DNA of 46,348 bases from Streptomyces albicerus (GTDB lineage Bacteria; Actinomycetota; Actinomycetes; Streptomycetales; Streptomycetaceae): positions 1 through 46,348 of the forward strand of contig NZ_VWMY01000074.1 of assembly GCF_008905045.1 (NCBI RefSeq), given 5' to 3'. This document shows positions 17,469-26,321 of this stretch, in pieces. Each line of letters begins with the position of its first letter. The first letter of the stretch is position 1. The position numbers and the translations under genes were made by a program. The notes under the pieces were generated by a model. The model was not told the origin of the DNA, did not search any database, and saw only the letters and a list, made by a program, of their open reading frames with translations.

Positions 17469-17477
17469 TACCAGTGT
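17460..17477 (+). promoter_or_regulatory. Weak candidate SARP operator before the carboxylase gene
   Basis: TCAG at 17460 and CCAG at 17471 are exactly 11 bp apart, the same motif and spacing as the operators at 5046, 6957 and 21546. Only two repeats are present, one half overlaps the hairpin, and no clear -10 follows, so this is tentative. Confidence 0.35.
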
Positions 17478-17524
17478 GCCGTGGAAGATTGCGAGTATTA
17501 CTGCCGACGGTCGGACGGATTCAT

Positions 17525-19108
17525 ATGGGAATTCCTATCGGGGAAGCCGTGGACGGCAACGATATCAGCGGGAAAGTATCCGAACTCCGGGAAATCCGGG
17601 AACGACTGGAGTTGGGTCCCGGCGAGCGGGCGACTCGGGCACAGCGAGCCAAGGGAAAACTCACAGTACGCGAGCGCATCGAGGTGTTCCTCGACTCGGG
17701 GACCTTCACCGAGATCGAGGCGTTCCGCAGACACCGAGCGACGGGCTTCGGAATGGAGGACAAACGGCCGCATACGGACGGGGTAATCACCGGATGGGGA
17801 ACGGTCCACGGCCGGAAGGTCTTCGTGTACGCCCATGACTTCCGCATCTTCGGCGGGGCCCTAGGCGAGGCGCATGCGGAGAAGATCCACAAACTGATGG
17901 ACCTGGCCGCGGCCACCGGAGCCCCACTGGTGAGCCTCAATGACGGTGCCGGAGCACGGATTCAGGAAGGCGTCTCGGCATTGGCCGGATACGGCGGTAT
18001 CTTCCGGCGGAATACTCAGAACTCCGGTGTGATCCCACAGATCAGTGTGATGCTCGGCCCGTGCGCCGGCGGCGCCGCATACTCCCCGGCACTGACCGAT
18101 TTCGTCTTCATGGTGCGCGGCACGTCGCAGATGTTCATCACAGGACCGGATGTCGTCCAGGCCGTCACCGGGGCCAAGGTGACGCACGACGAGCTCGGGG
18201 GCGCCGATGTGCACGCGGCGACCTCAGGAGTCGCGTCTCTCTCCTATGACGACGAGGAGACCTGCCTGGAGGACCTCCGTTTCCTGCTGACGCTGCTGCC
18301 CTCGAACAACCAGGAGCCGTCCCCCTGGGAGCCGTCGGCCGATCCTTCCGATCGCGGAACGGACCGGCTCCAGGAGCTTGTTCCCGCCGACCCGGGCCGC
18401 TCCTACGACATGCGCGCGGTGATCGCCGAAATCGTCGACGACGGCGAGTACTTCGAGGTGCAGCCGGCGTGGGCCACCAATGTCATTTGTGCGCTCACCC
18501 GTCTCGACGGTCATGTTGTCGGCGTGGTCGGCAATCAGCCCGCGGTCATGGCAGGGGCGCTCGACATTCACGCGAGCGAGAAGGCCGGCCGGTTCGTGCA
18601 GTTCTGCGACGCCTTCAGCATTCCCTTGGTCACCCTGGTCGATGTGCCGGGCTTTCTGCCGGGGGTGGACCAGGAACACCAGGGCATCATCCGGCACGGT
18701 GCCAAGCTCCTGTACGCCTACTGCAACGCCACTGTTCCCCGGGTCCAGTTGATCCTGCGCAAGGCCTACGGCGGTGCGTACATCGTGATGGACTCCCGGT
18801 CCATCGGGGCTGACGTCTCGCTGGCCTGGCCGACCAACGAGATCGCGGTCATGGGTGCCGAGGGCGCCGCGAATGTGATCTACCGGCGCGAGATCGCCGC
18901 GGCCGCGGACCCCGAGGCCCTGCGGGCCCAGAAAATCAAGGAGTACCAGGGAGAACTGATGCACCCCTATTACGCCGCGGAACGAGGGCTGGTCGATGAT
19001 GTCATCGATCCTGCGGAGACGCGGTCGATGCTGATCCGCTCCCTGGAGATGCTCCGCACCAAGCATGCTCCGCTGCCTTCACGCAAGCACGGGAACCCGC
19101 CGGCGTGA
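17525..19108 (+). CDS. Acyl-CoA carboxylase beta (carboxyltransferase) subunit
   Basis: About 527 aa, the normal length of PccB/AccB-type subunits. The N-terminal carboxyltransferase half shows ARIQEGVSALAGYGGIF and MLGPCAGGAAYSPALTDF. The C-terminal half shows LVDVPGFLPGVDQEHQGIIRHGAKLLYAY, LRKAYGGAYIVMDS and AVMGAEGAANVIY, i.e. both halves of the crotonase-like active site. It transfers CO2 from biotin to acetyl- or propionyl-CoA to give malonyl- or methylmalonyl-CoA. No biotin-carboxylase alpha subunit is in the window, so a chromosomal one must pair with it. It probably boosts extender supply for the KAS/ACP genes. The ATG at 17525 is taken as start; a GTG at 17549 is an alternative. Confidence 0.92.
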   Translation: MGIPIGEAVDGNDISGKVSELREIRERLELGPGERATRAQRAKGKLTVRERIEVFLDSGTFTEIEAFRRHRATGFGMEDKRPHTDGVITGWGTVHGRKVFVYAHDFRIFGGALGEAHAEKIHKLMDLAAATGAPLVSLNDGAGARIQEGVSALAGYGGIFRRNTQNSGVIPQISVMLGPCAGGAAYSPALTDFVFMVRGTSQMFITGPDVVQAVTGAKVTHDELGGADVHAATSGVASLSYDDEETCLEDLRFLLTLLPSNNQEPSPWEPSADPSDRGTDRLQELVPADPGRSYDMRAVIAEIVDDGEYFEVQPAWATNVICALTRLDGHVVGVVGNQPAVMAGALDIHASEKAGRFVQFCDAFSIPLVTLVDVPGFLPGVDQEHQGIIRHGAKLLYAYCNATVPRVQLILRKAYGGAYIVMDSRSIGADVSLAWPTNEIAVMGAEGAANVIYRREIAAAADPEALRAQKIKEYQGELMHPYYAAERGLVDDVIDPAETRSMLIRSLEMLRTKHAPLPSRKHGNPPA

Positions 19109-19634
19109 TCGTATGAGCGACTGATCGTCGCGTTCGTTGTCCTCTGCGCTGTCACGTCCGACAACAACTGCCATGTCGCTCCTGGCATCGCACGCATCGA
19201 GACATCTGAATATTGGCCATCGAGGTTGCGCGAGTCGCTTGCGGCGCGGCGCCTCGCGCCTCCCGCAGGGAGGTGACCTGGGCCCGTACTGCCACCCCGG
19301 AGATCGATGGGAGAGGTCACCCAATTTGGTTGATGTGTTTCCCGCCATGGTCCATTGGATTCCGGACGAAATCATCGTTGGAGTGCGGTTGAATCGCGAA
19401 GAGTGAACACCTATGCTCCCTGGAGGCGAATGAGTGTCTCTGTCTGTCGTTTTATGCGTTTGGTGGAGAGCGCGCAACCCCTTCTTCACCCACCATTTGC
19501 CTTCATCTACCAGTAGGCCGGGAGGAGCGCCAGCCCCGCGGCCCGTTCGATGGTCTTGGGCATATCGCCCGGCATCGGGGTCCGCACTTATCACTACGTC
19601 GGCTGCCGACACGTCGGAGAGACGGGGGATTCGC
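19109..19634 (+). other. 526-bp intergenic region upstream of the SARP gene
   Basis: I find no supportable gene here. GC content drops and short open frames lack ribosome sites. It is the natural place for the promoter and leader of the SARP regulator. The heptamer CATCGAG occurs twice (19195 and 19218), 23 bp apart, and I could not assign a function to it. YCAG repeats with 11-bp spacing were not seen, so the regulator is probably controlled by other factors. Confidence 0.45.
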
Positions 19635-20468
19635 ATGCAGATCAGGCTTCTTGGACCGCTTCAGGTGATCGAGGAGCACGTTCCGATCGATATACCGGGA
19701 GAGAAGCTCAGAACGATCACGGCGGCCCTGGCTCTCACGCCCGGCACCCCGGTGCTGGCCGTCGACCTGTTGGACGAGCTCTGGGGTGATCATCTCCCGA
19801 AAACCGCAGAGAACTCTCTTCAGTCGCACATCGCACGGCTGCGCCGCATTCTCGCCAAACAGACCGGTAAGCCAAGTACCCGGGATCTCATACGCACTTC
19901 GCACTCCGGGTACTTACTTGACGTCGATCCCGCCGATGTCGACGCGCTGTGGTTCACACATGCCGTAGACGTGGCGAGCCAGTATATGAACCAGGATTTT
20001 GAGCGGGTCGTCAAGTTGCTCACCGAGGCATTCGCCGTATGGCGGGGCCCCGCTCTGCTGGACGCGGGGAACGGCATGATCTGCCGCATCGCCTATGCCC
20101 GACTGGAGGAAACCAAGCTCATCGGCCGGGAGTTGTTCGTCGAGGCGCACCTGAAACTCGGCAGGCACCAGCAGGTGATTCCCGAACTTGAACAGCTCCT
20201 CACGCAGCACCCTTTGCGCGAGCGCTTCTGTGAGCAGTTGATGACCGCCCTGTATCGCTCCGGCCGGCAGGCGGACGCCATCAGCGCCTACCGAAGGGTT
20301 CAGCACAATCTCGCCGCGGAACTGGGGATCGACCCGGGTCCGGGCATGCAGCGGAAGTTCAAGGAGGTACTTCAGCAGGAGGAGAATCTGCTGCGAGGTA
20401 CTTCAGGAGGGGAATCTGCCACCGCAAAACTGACATTGCCCGGCCGGGGCCAGCTCAAATGGACTTAG
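19635..20468 (+). CDS. SARP-family pathway-specific activator
   Basis: 277 aa, a small SARP made of an OmpR-type winged helix (MQIRLLGPLQV, KLRTITAALALTPGTPVLAVDLLDELWG, NSLQSHIARLRRIL) and a bacterial transcriptional activation domain with ALLDAGNG, HPLRERFCEQLMTALYRSGRQADAISAYR and ELGIDPGPGMQ. No ATPase domain follows. The ATG at 19635 is chosen because the winged helix starts there; an upstream in-frame start would add an unrelated tail. Codon 94 is TTA (19914-19916), so translation should depend on the bldA leucyl tRNA. It converges on, and overlaps by 14 bp, the VlmA-like gene. It is the likely activator of the operators at 5046, 6957 and 21546. Confidence 0.93.
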   Translation: MQIRLLGPLQVIEEHVPIDIPGEKLRTITAALALTPGTPVLAVDLLDELWGDHLPKTAENSLQSHIARLRRILAKQTGKPSTRDLIRTSHSGYLLDVDPADVDALWFTHAVDVASQYMNQDFERVVKLLTEAFAVWRGPALLDAGNGMICRIAYARLEETKLIGRELFVEAHLKLGRHQQVIPELEQLLTQHPLRERFCEQLMTALYRSGRQADAISAYRRVQHNLAAELGIDPGPGMQRKFKEVLQQEENLLRGTSGGESATAKLTLPGRGQLKWT

Positions 20469-21465
20469 TCACCCGCAGAATGTGCCACACGGCGCGTAAA
20501 CTGGCTCCGCCCTCGAAGGCGAGATACTCGGGCAGTACCAGCTGCGGGCCCCATTTCTCCTTGTACGCCAATTGGCTGGCGGCCGGGTAGACGGATTCCC
20601 CTTTTTCCGCGAGAAATCGCAGGAACTTCCCTGTCAGGGCGCTGCTCGACGCCAGCTCATGAGACGCGTCCAGGCCGGTGAAGGGCGTGAAGCCGAAGTG
20701 CAGCCACTCGGCCTTTTCCCGCGAAAAGGTCTCCAGCGCGGTGGCGTTGATGGCCTCCATCACCCCGGGCCCGGCGTCCGGCAGGCGCCGACTGAGGTCG
20801 TGCAGCCAGCCGGAGCGGGATCCGTGGGCGGGAGAGTAGGAGATGTAGGCCACCGGGCAGCCGTCGATCCTCCCCAGGAACAGCCGTCGGTGCCGCTGCA
20901 CCGGGCCGCCGATCTCCCCGACCAGGAACTCGATCTCCTTGACGTGCCTGCCTTTTCCGCGCAGCCAGGCCGAGTCGATCCTCTCGATGCTGTCCCGGTA
21001 CTCCGCGAACGAGACCTCCTGGACGTCTAGGCCGCCGCGCCTGGCCCGGGAGATCTTGTTGCGCAGCTTCATGAAGCGTGAGCCGCGCAACGTGAACTCG
21101 GGGAGATGGACCGAGTAGGAGGAGCCCACCTGGTTGAGGACGAATCCCTCTGCCGCGTACAACTCGGCATCGGCTCGCTGCAATTGGATGCCGGCGATCG
21201 TGCGCTTTCGGTCGCGTGCGTACTTCCTGAATTCTCGAAGAACCGCCGTCTGGCGGTCCTGAGGTCCGAAGACCCCACCGAACTGTATGAAGAATCGGCC
21301 TGCCTCCCGGTATGCGACGAGTTCACCGCCGTCGCCGATGAACACCTCGTTGTCGGCGTTCAGCGCCAAAAAAGCGCTAGGGTTCTCCGCGTACTTCTGA
21401 ATGGCCGTCAGTGCGGCCTGAGCGGCCTCTGCGCTCGCCCGCGGTATGTCTGACACTTGGCTCAT
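20455..21465 (-). CDS. VlmA-like aminoacyl-tRNA-dependent transferase (DUF2156/MprF type)
   Basis: 336 aa from the ATG at 21465 (in-frame ATGs exist at 21483 and 21522). The sequence carries the DUF2156 fold found in the soluble domain of MprF lysyl-phosphatidylglycerol synthases: FLALNADNEVFIGDGGELVAYREAGRFFIQFGGVFGPQ, RGSRFMKLRNKISRARRGGL, AYISYSPAHGSRSGWLHDLSRR and EWLHFGFTPF. It has no membrane segments. In valanimycin biosynthesis VlmA, also related to MprF, moves serine from seryl-tRNA to an alkylhydroxylamine oxygen. The presence of hydroxylamine-forming, VlmB-, VlmJ- and VlmK-like genes here supports the same role. It is transcribed away from the aldehyde dehydrogenase gene, sharing a control region. 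Confidence 0.8.
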   Translation of the reverse strand: MSQVSDIPRASAEAAQAALTAIQKYAENPSAFLALNADNEVFIGDGGELVAYREAGRFFIQFGGVFGPQDRQTAVLREFRKYARDRKRTIAGIQLQRADAELYAAEGFVLNQVGSSYSVHLPEFTLRGSRFMKLRNKISRARRGGLDVQEVSFAEYRDSIERIDSAWLRGKGRHVKEIEFLVGEIGGPVQRHRRLFLGRIDGCPVAYISYSPAHGSRSGWLHDLSRRLPDAGPGVMEAINATALETFSREKAEWLHFGFTPFTGLDASHELASSSALTGKFLRFLAEKGESVYPAASQLAYKEKWGPQLVLPEYLAFEGGASLRAVWHILRVTKSI

Positions 21466-21545
21466 ACGTCGCACACTCCCCATCGACCGACCAAAGCTTC
21501 GGGCAATGTACTCCAGGCCCACTGAATTCGGCTGAAGCTACGGTG

Positions 21546-21587
21546 TCAGTGGATTTTCAGCAGACTCTCAGACGGCCCTGTAATGAT
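21546..21587 (+). promoter_or_regulatory. Triple 11-bp TCAG repeat, candidate SARP operator of the main operon
   Basis: TCAG occurs at 21546, 21557 and 21568, exactly 11 bp apart, and a -10-like TAATGAT follows at 21581. The first gene of the main operon starts at 21643. Perfect helical phasing next to a -10 is the known binding mode of SARP activators. The same repeat family stands before 5170 and 7061. Confidence 0.8.
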
Positions 21588-21642
21588 CGCCGACGTGGCC
21601 TGCAGCGGCCGTCTGGTCCGGTTGCACACTGAAGGAGTGAGC

Positions 21643-23331
21643 GTGGGCAGTACGCAGTTGTCCCGTACGATTTCACAGCGCCAGCTTCAGCACGGCATGC
21701 GTCAGGTTCCCGCGCGCCTGCGTACCTATCAGTCCTATGTCAACGCCCAACAGGTTCCCGGCGAGGATTGGGTCTACGTACTCAACGCGGATTCCTTACT
21801 GGACGACGTATTCGCCAGTCTTACTCTCAAACGGAAACTGGAGCAGGGCCGGGTAGCGCCGGACGACCTGCCGGCGACCGTCGTCGGACGTGTCGCCAAG
21901 GCCGACCGCGCCACAGTGGAGCGGGCCGTCGAGGCCGCGGCCGAGGCGGCCCCCGCCTGGAGTGCCGTGCACCCGGGCACCCGCATCGACACCGTGGGGA
22001 GGCTCCTGCACGCGCGCCTCGCCGAACACGCCGAGGACATCGCCGCCATCCTGGTCGAGGAGGGGCACCCCTTGGCCCTGGCCCGGTGGCAGGTGTCCGG
22101 AATGCTGGAGTGCTTCGGCCCGGAGTCGATCAGCTTCTACCGTTCCCAGATGCTCCAGGAGTTCCACCGCGGCGAGCGCCGTCTCCAGGTGCGTCGGCAG
22201 CCCGACGGGGTGGTCTGCCTGAACCCTCCGCAGAACGCGCCCCTGTCCAGCGCCCTTCTCGGCGTGACGGCCCTCATGGGCGGCAACGCGCTGGTGGTGC
22301 GGGCCCCGCGCAGCGCGCCGCTCGGAGTCATGTACGTCATGCAGGAGATCGTGGCACCCGTGCTGGACGAGGTCGGCGCCCCGCCGGGCACGCTGAACGT
22401 CGTTTGCGGCGACCCGGCGCCGATGCTGAGCTGCTGGCTGCAGCATCACGCGGTGGACGACATCATCTACTTCGGCAGCAGCAGCAACGGCCTGAAGTTC
22501 GAGGAGCGTTGCATCGCCGCGGGCAAGAAGCCGATCCTGGAGCTGGCCGGCAACGACGTCGTCACCGTGTGGAAGGACGCCGACGTCGAACTCGCCGCCG
22601 AGGCCCTCACCGAGAGCTTCTACGGTTCGGGGCAGCTGTGCATGATCCCCAATCAGGTGCTCGTGCACCCCGACGTGGCGGACGCGCTCGTGGAGTCCCT
22701 GGTCCGGCAGATCGGCCACATCCGTCCGGGCCACCCGTGGGAACCCGACGTGCTGCTGACGCCCGTGCTGCGCAACGAGAAGTTCTTCAACTGCCTCCAG
22801 GACGCCCGTGACAAGGGTGCCGAGGTGGTCTGCGGGGGACACGCCATGCAGCTCGACGAGACCCGCGACCCCAATGGCATCTTCCTCGAGCCGACCGTGA
22901 TCGTCGTGCGCGGCGTCGAGGGAGCGCGCGAGTTCGAGGCCGTTCGGCACGAGACGTTCTTCCCGCTGCTGCCCCTGGTCGTCGCCGAACCCGCCCCCGA
23001 CACCGAATTGCTGGCGGAGTTCATCGGATTCGTGAACTCCAACCACTACGGGCTGCGCAACTCGCTGTGGGCCAAGGACCCCGAGGTCATCGACGAGTTC
23101 GTCACCCGCGTCCGCACCGGCGGCCTGTTCAAGGTGAACGACTCGCACATCGGCTTCCTGCCCTATCTGCCCACGCACGGCGGGACCGGGCTGACCGGAG
23201 GCGTCTTCGGCGAGGCCAACTACCCCATCCTGCGGACCTCGCACCTCCAGGGCGTGAGCATCAGCTCGGGATCCCAGCCCCGGGACGCGGTCTTCGGCGC
23301 CTGGCAGAACCTGATCAACGAGCGCCCCTGA
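21643..23331 (+). CDS. Aldehyde dehydrogenase-family acyl/aldehyde oxidoreductase
   Basis: 562 aa. The ALDH catalytic cysteine lies in GSGQLCMIPNQVLVH and the general-base Glu in ILELAGND; the nucleotide loop region is IIYFGSSSNG, and the C-terminal part has FFPLLPLVVAEP. GTG at 21643 follows AAGGAG (21632-21637). The protein is about 60 residues longer than standard ALDHs at the N terminus. It begins the operon that continues with N-hydroxylase and aminotransferase. Reduction of an acyl-CoA or acyl-ACP to the aldehyde, which the aminotransferase would then aminate, is the simplest role, but oxidation in the other direction cannot be excluded. Codon 52 is TTA (21796-21798), giving a second bldA checkpoint. 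Confidence 0.87.
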   Translation: MGSTQLSRTISQRQLQHGMRQVPARLRTYQSYVNAQQVPGEDWVYVLNADSLLDDVFASLTLKRKLEQGRVAPDDLPATVVGRVAKADRATVERAVEAAAEAAPAWSAVHPGTRIDTVGRLLHARLAEHAEDIAAILVEEGHPLALARWQVSGMLECFGPESISFYRSQMLQEFHRGERRLQVRRQPDGVVCLNPPQNAPLSSALLGVTALMGGNALVVRAPRSAPLGVMYVMQEIVAPVLDEVGAPPGTLNVVCGDPAPMLSCWLQHHAVDDIIYFGSSSNGLKFEERCIAAGKKPILELAGNDVVTVWKDADVELAAEALTESFYGSGQLCMIPNQVLVHPDVADALVESLVRQIGHIRPGHPWEPDVLLTPVLRNEKFFNCLQDARDKGAEVVCGGHAMQLDETRDPNGIFLEPTVIVVRGVEGAREFEAVRHETFFPLLPLVVAEPAPDTELLAEFIGFVNSNHYGLRNSLWAKDPEVIDEFVTRVRTGGLFKVNDSHIGFLPYLPTHGGTGLTGGVFGEANYPILRTSHLQGVSISSGSQPRDAVFGAWQNLINERP

Positions 23332-23372
23332 ACCAGTCGTTCGCACAAAGACGTTCACAAGGAGACGACGTC

Positions 23373-24509
23373 ATGCGCTCAATGAACACGGCTCGACGCA
23401 CCTGTGAGGAGTTCCTTCCCGGCCTGCTGGGCGAGCTCGAGAAGATTCCGCTGGCCGACCTGGAGAAGCCGGGCAGCCCGGCCATCGAGCTCTTCCGCGC
23501 GCACGGAGGTCCGGGGCTCGTCATCCCCAAGACCTACTCGGGAAGCGGGGCCACACCCTTGCAGGCGGTCGCTGTCACCCGTGCGTTGGGCGCCGTCGCG
23601 CCCTCCCTCGCGGTGGCCACCACCATGCATCACTTCTCCGTGGCCACACTGTTCTCGCTCGCCGACAGCCTGCAGAGCGGCGGGGTGGAGTGGGCGCTGC
23701 TCGAAGGGATCGTCGAGCAGGGGCTGCTGGTCGCCTCCGGATTCGCCGAGGGCCGCCCGGGCCGCGGCATCCTGAGCCCCACGGTCGAGGCGACGCCCAC
23801 GGAGAACGGCTACCGCGTCAGCGGGTCGAAAAAGCCCTGCAGTCTTTCCCGTTCCATGGACCTGCTCACCGCGAGCACCGCCCTGCCGAACACGGACGGC
23901 ACGAGTGACATGGCGGTGCTCCTGGTGCCCCGGCAGGTGGAGGGCCTGACCGTGGAGCCGTTCTGGTCGAGCTGGGCCCTGGCCGGGGCCGAGAGCGATG
24001 AGGTGCGGCTCAAGGACGTCTTCGTCAACGAGCAGCAGGTGATGCGCACGGAACTCGGCGAGGCGGGCGAGCTGGACGAGCTCCAGACGGTCGGTCTGAT
24101 CTGGTTCGAACTGCTCATCACCGCCTCGTACGTCGGGATGGCGGGCGCACTGGTCGAGCGCGTCCTGGAGAGCGGCCGCGGCACGCACACCGAACGGGCC
24201 GAGCTGCTGGCCCAGTACGAGACGGCCACCCTCCTCACCGAGGGCACGGCTCGCATGATCATGGACGGGGCGGCGGGCAACGAGGGTCTCGGACGGGCCC
24301 TGGTCGCGCGGTACGGGGCGCAGGACGCGCTGCGTGGCGCCGTGGGCCGCGCGGTGGAACTGCTCGGCGGGATGGCCTTCATCGGCTCGGGCGACATCGC
24401 CTATCTGGCCGCCGCCTCGCACGGTTTGTCCTTCCACCCCCCGTCCCGCTCCAGCTTCATCGAGCCCTTCCTCGAGCACGCCGACGGCCGGCCGTTGCGT
24501 CTGGCATGA
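23373..24509 (+). CDS. Acyl-CoA dehydrogenase-fold flavin monooxygenase, VlmH-like N-hydroxylase
   Basis: 378 aa with the acyl-CoA dehydrogenase fold: an N-terminal helical part (PGLVIPKTYSGSGATPLQAVAVTRALG), the middle beta domain (RVSGSKKPCSLSRSMDLLTAST), and a C-terminal helical bundle (YLAAASHGLSFHPPSRSS). The oxidase/monooxygenase branch of this superfamily includes isobutylamine N-hydroxylase VlmH. A flavin reductase gene (26803) in the same operon supports a two-component monooxygenase using reduced flavin rather than a CoA dehydrogenase. The predicted reaction is alkylamine to N-hydroxyalkylamine. A strong AAGGAG lies ten bases before the ATG. Assignment to N-hydroxylation rests on context; sequence alone supports only the superfamily. 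Confidence 0.8.
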   Translation: MRSMNTARRTCEEFLPGLLGELEKIPLADLEKPGSPAIELFRAHGGPGLVIPKTYSGSGATPLQAVAVTRALGAVAPSLAVATTMHHFSVATLFSLADSLQSGGVEWALLEGIVEQGLLVASGFAEGRPGRGILSPTVEATPTENGYRVSGSKKPCSLSRSMDLLTASTALPNTDGTSDMAVLLVPRQVEGLTVEPFWSSWALAGAESDEVRLKDVFVNEQQVMRTELGEAGELDELQTVGLIWFELLITASYVGMAGALVERVLESGRGTHTERAELLAQYETATLLTEGTARMIMDGAAGNEGLGRALVARYGAQDALRGAVGRAVELLGGMAFIGSGDIAYLAAASHGLSFHPPSRSSFIEPFLEHADGRPLRLA

Positions 24510-24517
24510 GGAGCGTC

Positions 24518-25816
24518 ATGACCACTGTCCCGTCCGCGCAGACACCAGGCCGCGAAGAGATCGGCCGCTTGTACCGGACGCGCCTGAGCAAGGGGCGCGC
24601 CACCCTCGGCGAGCTGCTGGGAGGCGAACTGGAGACGGAGTCCCAGGGCGCCTGGGTGACCACCGCGACCGGCCGACGGCTGCTCAACTGCGCCGGCTAC
24701 GGCGTCCTTCTGATGGGCGCGCGGCACCCCACCGTCGTACGCCGTGTCGCCGAGCAGCTGCACCGGAACCCGGTGGCCACTCGCGTCCTCCTCGAACCGC
24801 AGACAGCACTGGCCGCCGACTCGCTGGTGGCGAAGGCCCCGGCGGGACTCGACCGGGTGCACTTCGCCTGCTCGGGCGCCGAGGCCGTGGAGACGGCCAT
24901 CAAGATCGCCCGCAGCTGCGGCAAGGACCGGCTGATCGCCACTCACGGCGGCTACCACGGCAAGACCATGGGCGCCCTCAGCCTCACCGGCAAGGAGCTG
25001 TTCCAGGAGCCGTTCCGCCCGCTGCTTCCGGGCACCCGCCATGTGCCGTACGGCGATGCCGAGGCGTTGGCGGAGCAGCTGAAGGAGGCGTCCGGCCGGG
25101 CCTGTGTGGTGATCGAGCCGGTCCAGGGCGAGGCGGGCGTGGTCCTCCCGCCGCCCGGCTATCTGCGGACGGTCCAGGAGCTGTGCCGCGCCCATGGCGC
25201 GCTCTTCGTGCTGGACGAGATCCAGACCGGACTCGGCCGCCTCGGCACCTGGTGGGGCGCGGACGAGGAGGGGCTGACCCCGGATCTGCTGCTCTCCGGC
25301 AAGGGCCTGGGCGGGGGCATCATGCCCGTCTCCGCGGTCATCGCGACCGCGGAGGCGTTCCGCGCCCTCGACCGGGACCCGTATCTGCACACGTCCACCT
25401 TCTCCGGCATGCCGCTGGCGATGGCCGCCGTGCGGGGCGCGCTGGAGGCCATCGAGGAAGAGGGTCTGGTGGCCCGGGCCCGCGATCTGGGCGTCGAACT
25501 GCTCGAAGGGATCGGCCGGATCGCGAAGGAGCACTTCGGCGATGTCGTACGGGAGGTACGGGGCCGTGGGCTGCTCCTCGGCGTCGAGTTTGCCGAGCCG
25601 GGACCGGCCGGCGACCTGCTGGTCGAACTGATTCAGCAGGGCGTGGTGGCGAACCACTCGCTCAACTCCCACCTGGTGCTGCGATTCACCCCGCCCGCTG
25701 TCCTCAGCCCCTCGGACGTGCAGTTCCTCCTTGCGGCCGTCGACCGTGCCTGCCGCGCGCAGGCAGCCCGCTATGTCCCGACTCTCGAAGGTGGCGCCGC
25801 CCATGCGCATCGTTGA
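24518..25816 (+). CDS. Class III PLP-dependent aminotransferase
   Basis: 432 aa. Hallmarks are FACSGAEAVETAIKIAR, THGGYHGKTMGALSLTG, VIEPVQGEAGVVLPP, LFVLDEIQTGLGRLG with the PLP-ring Asp, and the Schiff-base lysine in LLLSGKGLGGG. Family members use omega-amino donors such as ornithine or beta-alanine. Following an aldehyde-forming enzyme and preceding hydroxylamine chemistry, it probably aminates a fatty aldehyde to a primary alkylamine. The ATG at 24518 is preferred over one at 24506 because a GAGGAG ribosome site lies between them. It overlaps the next gene by 14 bp. Confidence 0.92.
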   Translation: MTTVPSAQTPGREEIGRLYRTRLSKGRATLGELLGGELETESQGAWVTTATGRRLLNCAGYGVLLMGARHPTVVRRVAEQLHRNPVATRVLLEPQTALAADSLVAKAPAGLDRVHFACSGAEAVETAIKIARSCGKDRLIATHGGYHGKTMGALSLTGKELFQEPFRPLLPGTRHVPYGDAEALAEQLKEASGRACVVIEPVQGEAGVVLPPPGYLRTVQELCRAHGALFVLDEIQTGLGRLGTWWGADEEGLTPDLLLSGKGLGGGIMPVSAVIATAEAFRALDRDPYLHTSTFSGMPLAMAAVRGALEAIEEEGLVARARDLGVELLEGIGRIAKEHFGDVVREVRGRGLLLGVEFAEPGPAGDLLVELIQQGVVANHSLNSHLVLRFTPPAVLSPSDVQFLLAAVDRACRAQAARYVPTLEGGAAHAHR

Positions 25817-26321
25817 CGTAACCATCGGTGTCCCCGATATCGCCGCGGACGCGGTGTACGACCGGGTGAAGGAATTCGCTCGTTACCCCGAACTCGCGCC
25901 GGTGGTCCGCTCGGTCACCGTCCATGACCTCAGCGAGGTGGAGGAGACCAGCGACTGGGAGGTGTACTTCCGCAACGGCATCCTGCGCTGGACCGAGTCC
26001 GACCACTTCGACCGCCAGGCGCTCACCATCACCTTCACCCAGCTCGACGGCGACTTCGAGTCGTTCGAAGGCACTTGGCGGATCCTCACCGCGGGGAACG
26101 AGGTACGCGTCGGCTTCCGTGCGGAGTTCGACTTCGGCATCCCCAGCCTCGCGGGAATCCTGGAACCGGTCGCCGAGCGGGTCATCAAGGAGACCATCGC
26201 CCGGGTGGTGCTCGGCCTGTTCGCCTCGGGCACGGTGGTGGGTGACGAGGCGCTGGCCCGAGCCGTCGCCACCGCACCGGCCGAGCCGATGGCTCCCGTG
26301 TCCGCGGCCCAGGTCGGCTGA
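25803..26321 (+). CDS. SRPBCC (polyketide cyclase/COQ10-like) protein
   Basis: 172 aa from the ATG at 25803, preceded by GAAGGTGG. MRIVDVTIGVPDIAADAVYDRVKEFARYPELAPVVRSVTV is the typical first strand-helix-strand of the family. FRNGILRWTESDHFD, FTQLDGDFESFEGTWRI and the final long helix (ILEPVAERVIKETI) complete the fold. Such proteins bind hydrophobic ligands; some cyclise polyketides, others (COQ10-like) carry lipids. It is translationally coupled to the aminotransferase and, by TGATG, to the membrane protein gene. It may present the lipophilic intermediate to the membrane step; this is inference. Confidence 0.85.
   Translation: MRIVDVTIGVPDIAADAVYDRVKEFARYPELAPVVRSVTVHDLSEVEETSDWEVYFRNGILRWTESDHFDRQALTITFTQLDGDFESFEGTWRILTAGNEVRVGFRAEFDFGIPSLAGILEPVAERVIKETIARVVLGLFASGTVVGDEALARAVATAPAEPMAPVSAAQVG

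Noticed and set aside
17453..17524. Upstream GTG start for the carboxylase beta subunit
   Set aside because: It lies in the loop of a 10-bp hairpin and adds an extension without family similarity.
19195..19224. CATCGAG repeated 23 bp apart upstream of the SARP gene as an autoregulatory operator
   Set aside because: Spacing does not fit 11 or 22 bp and the sequence differs from the YCAG operators found elsewhere.
21522..21535. TCAG repeats (reverse strand) upstream of the VlmA-like gene
   Set aside because: The two copies are 10 bp apart, not 11, and only two exist; not enough to call an operator.
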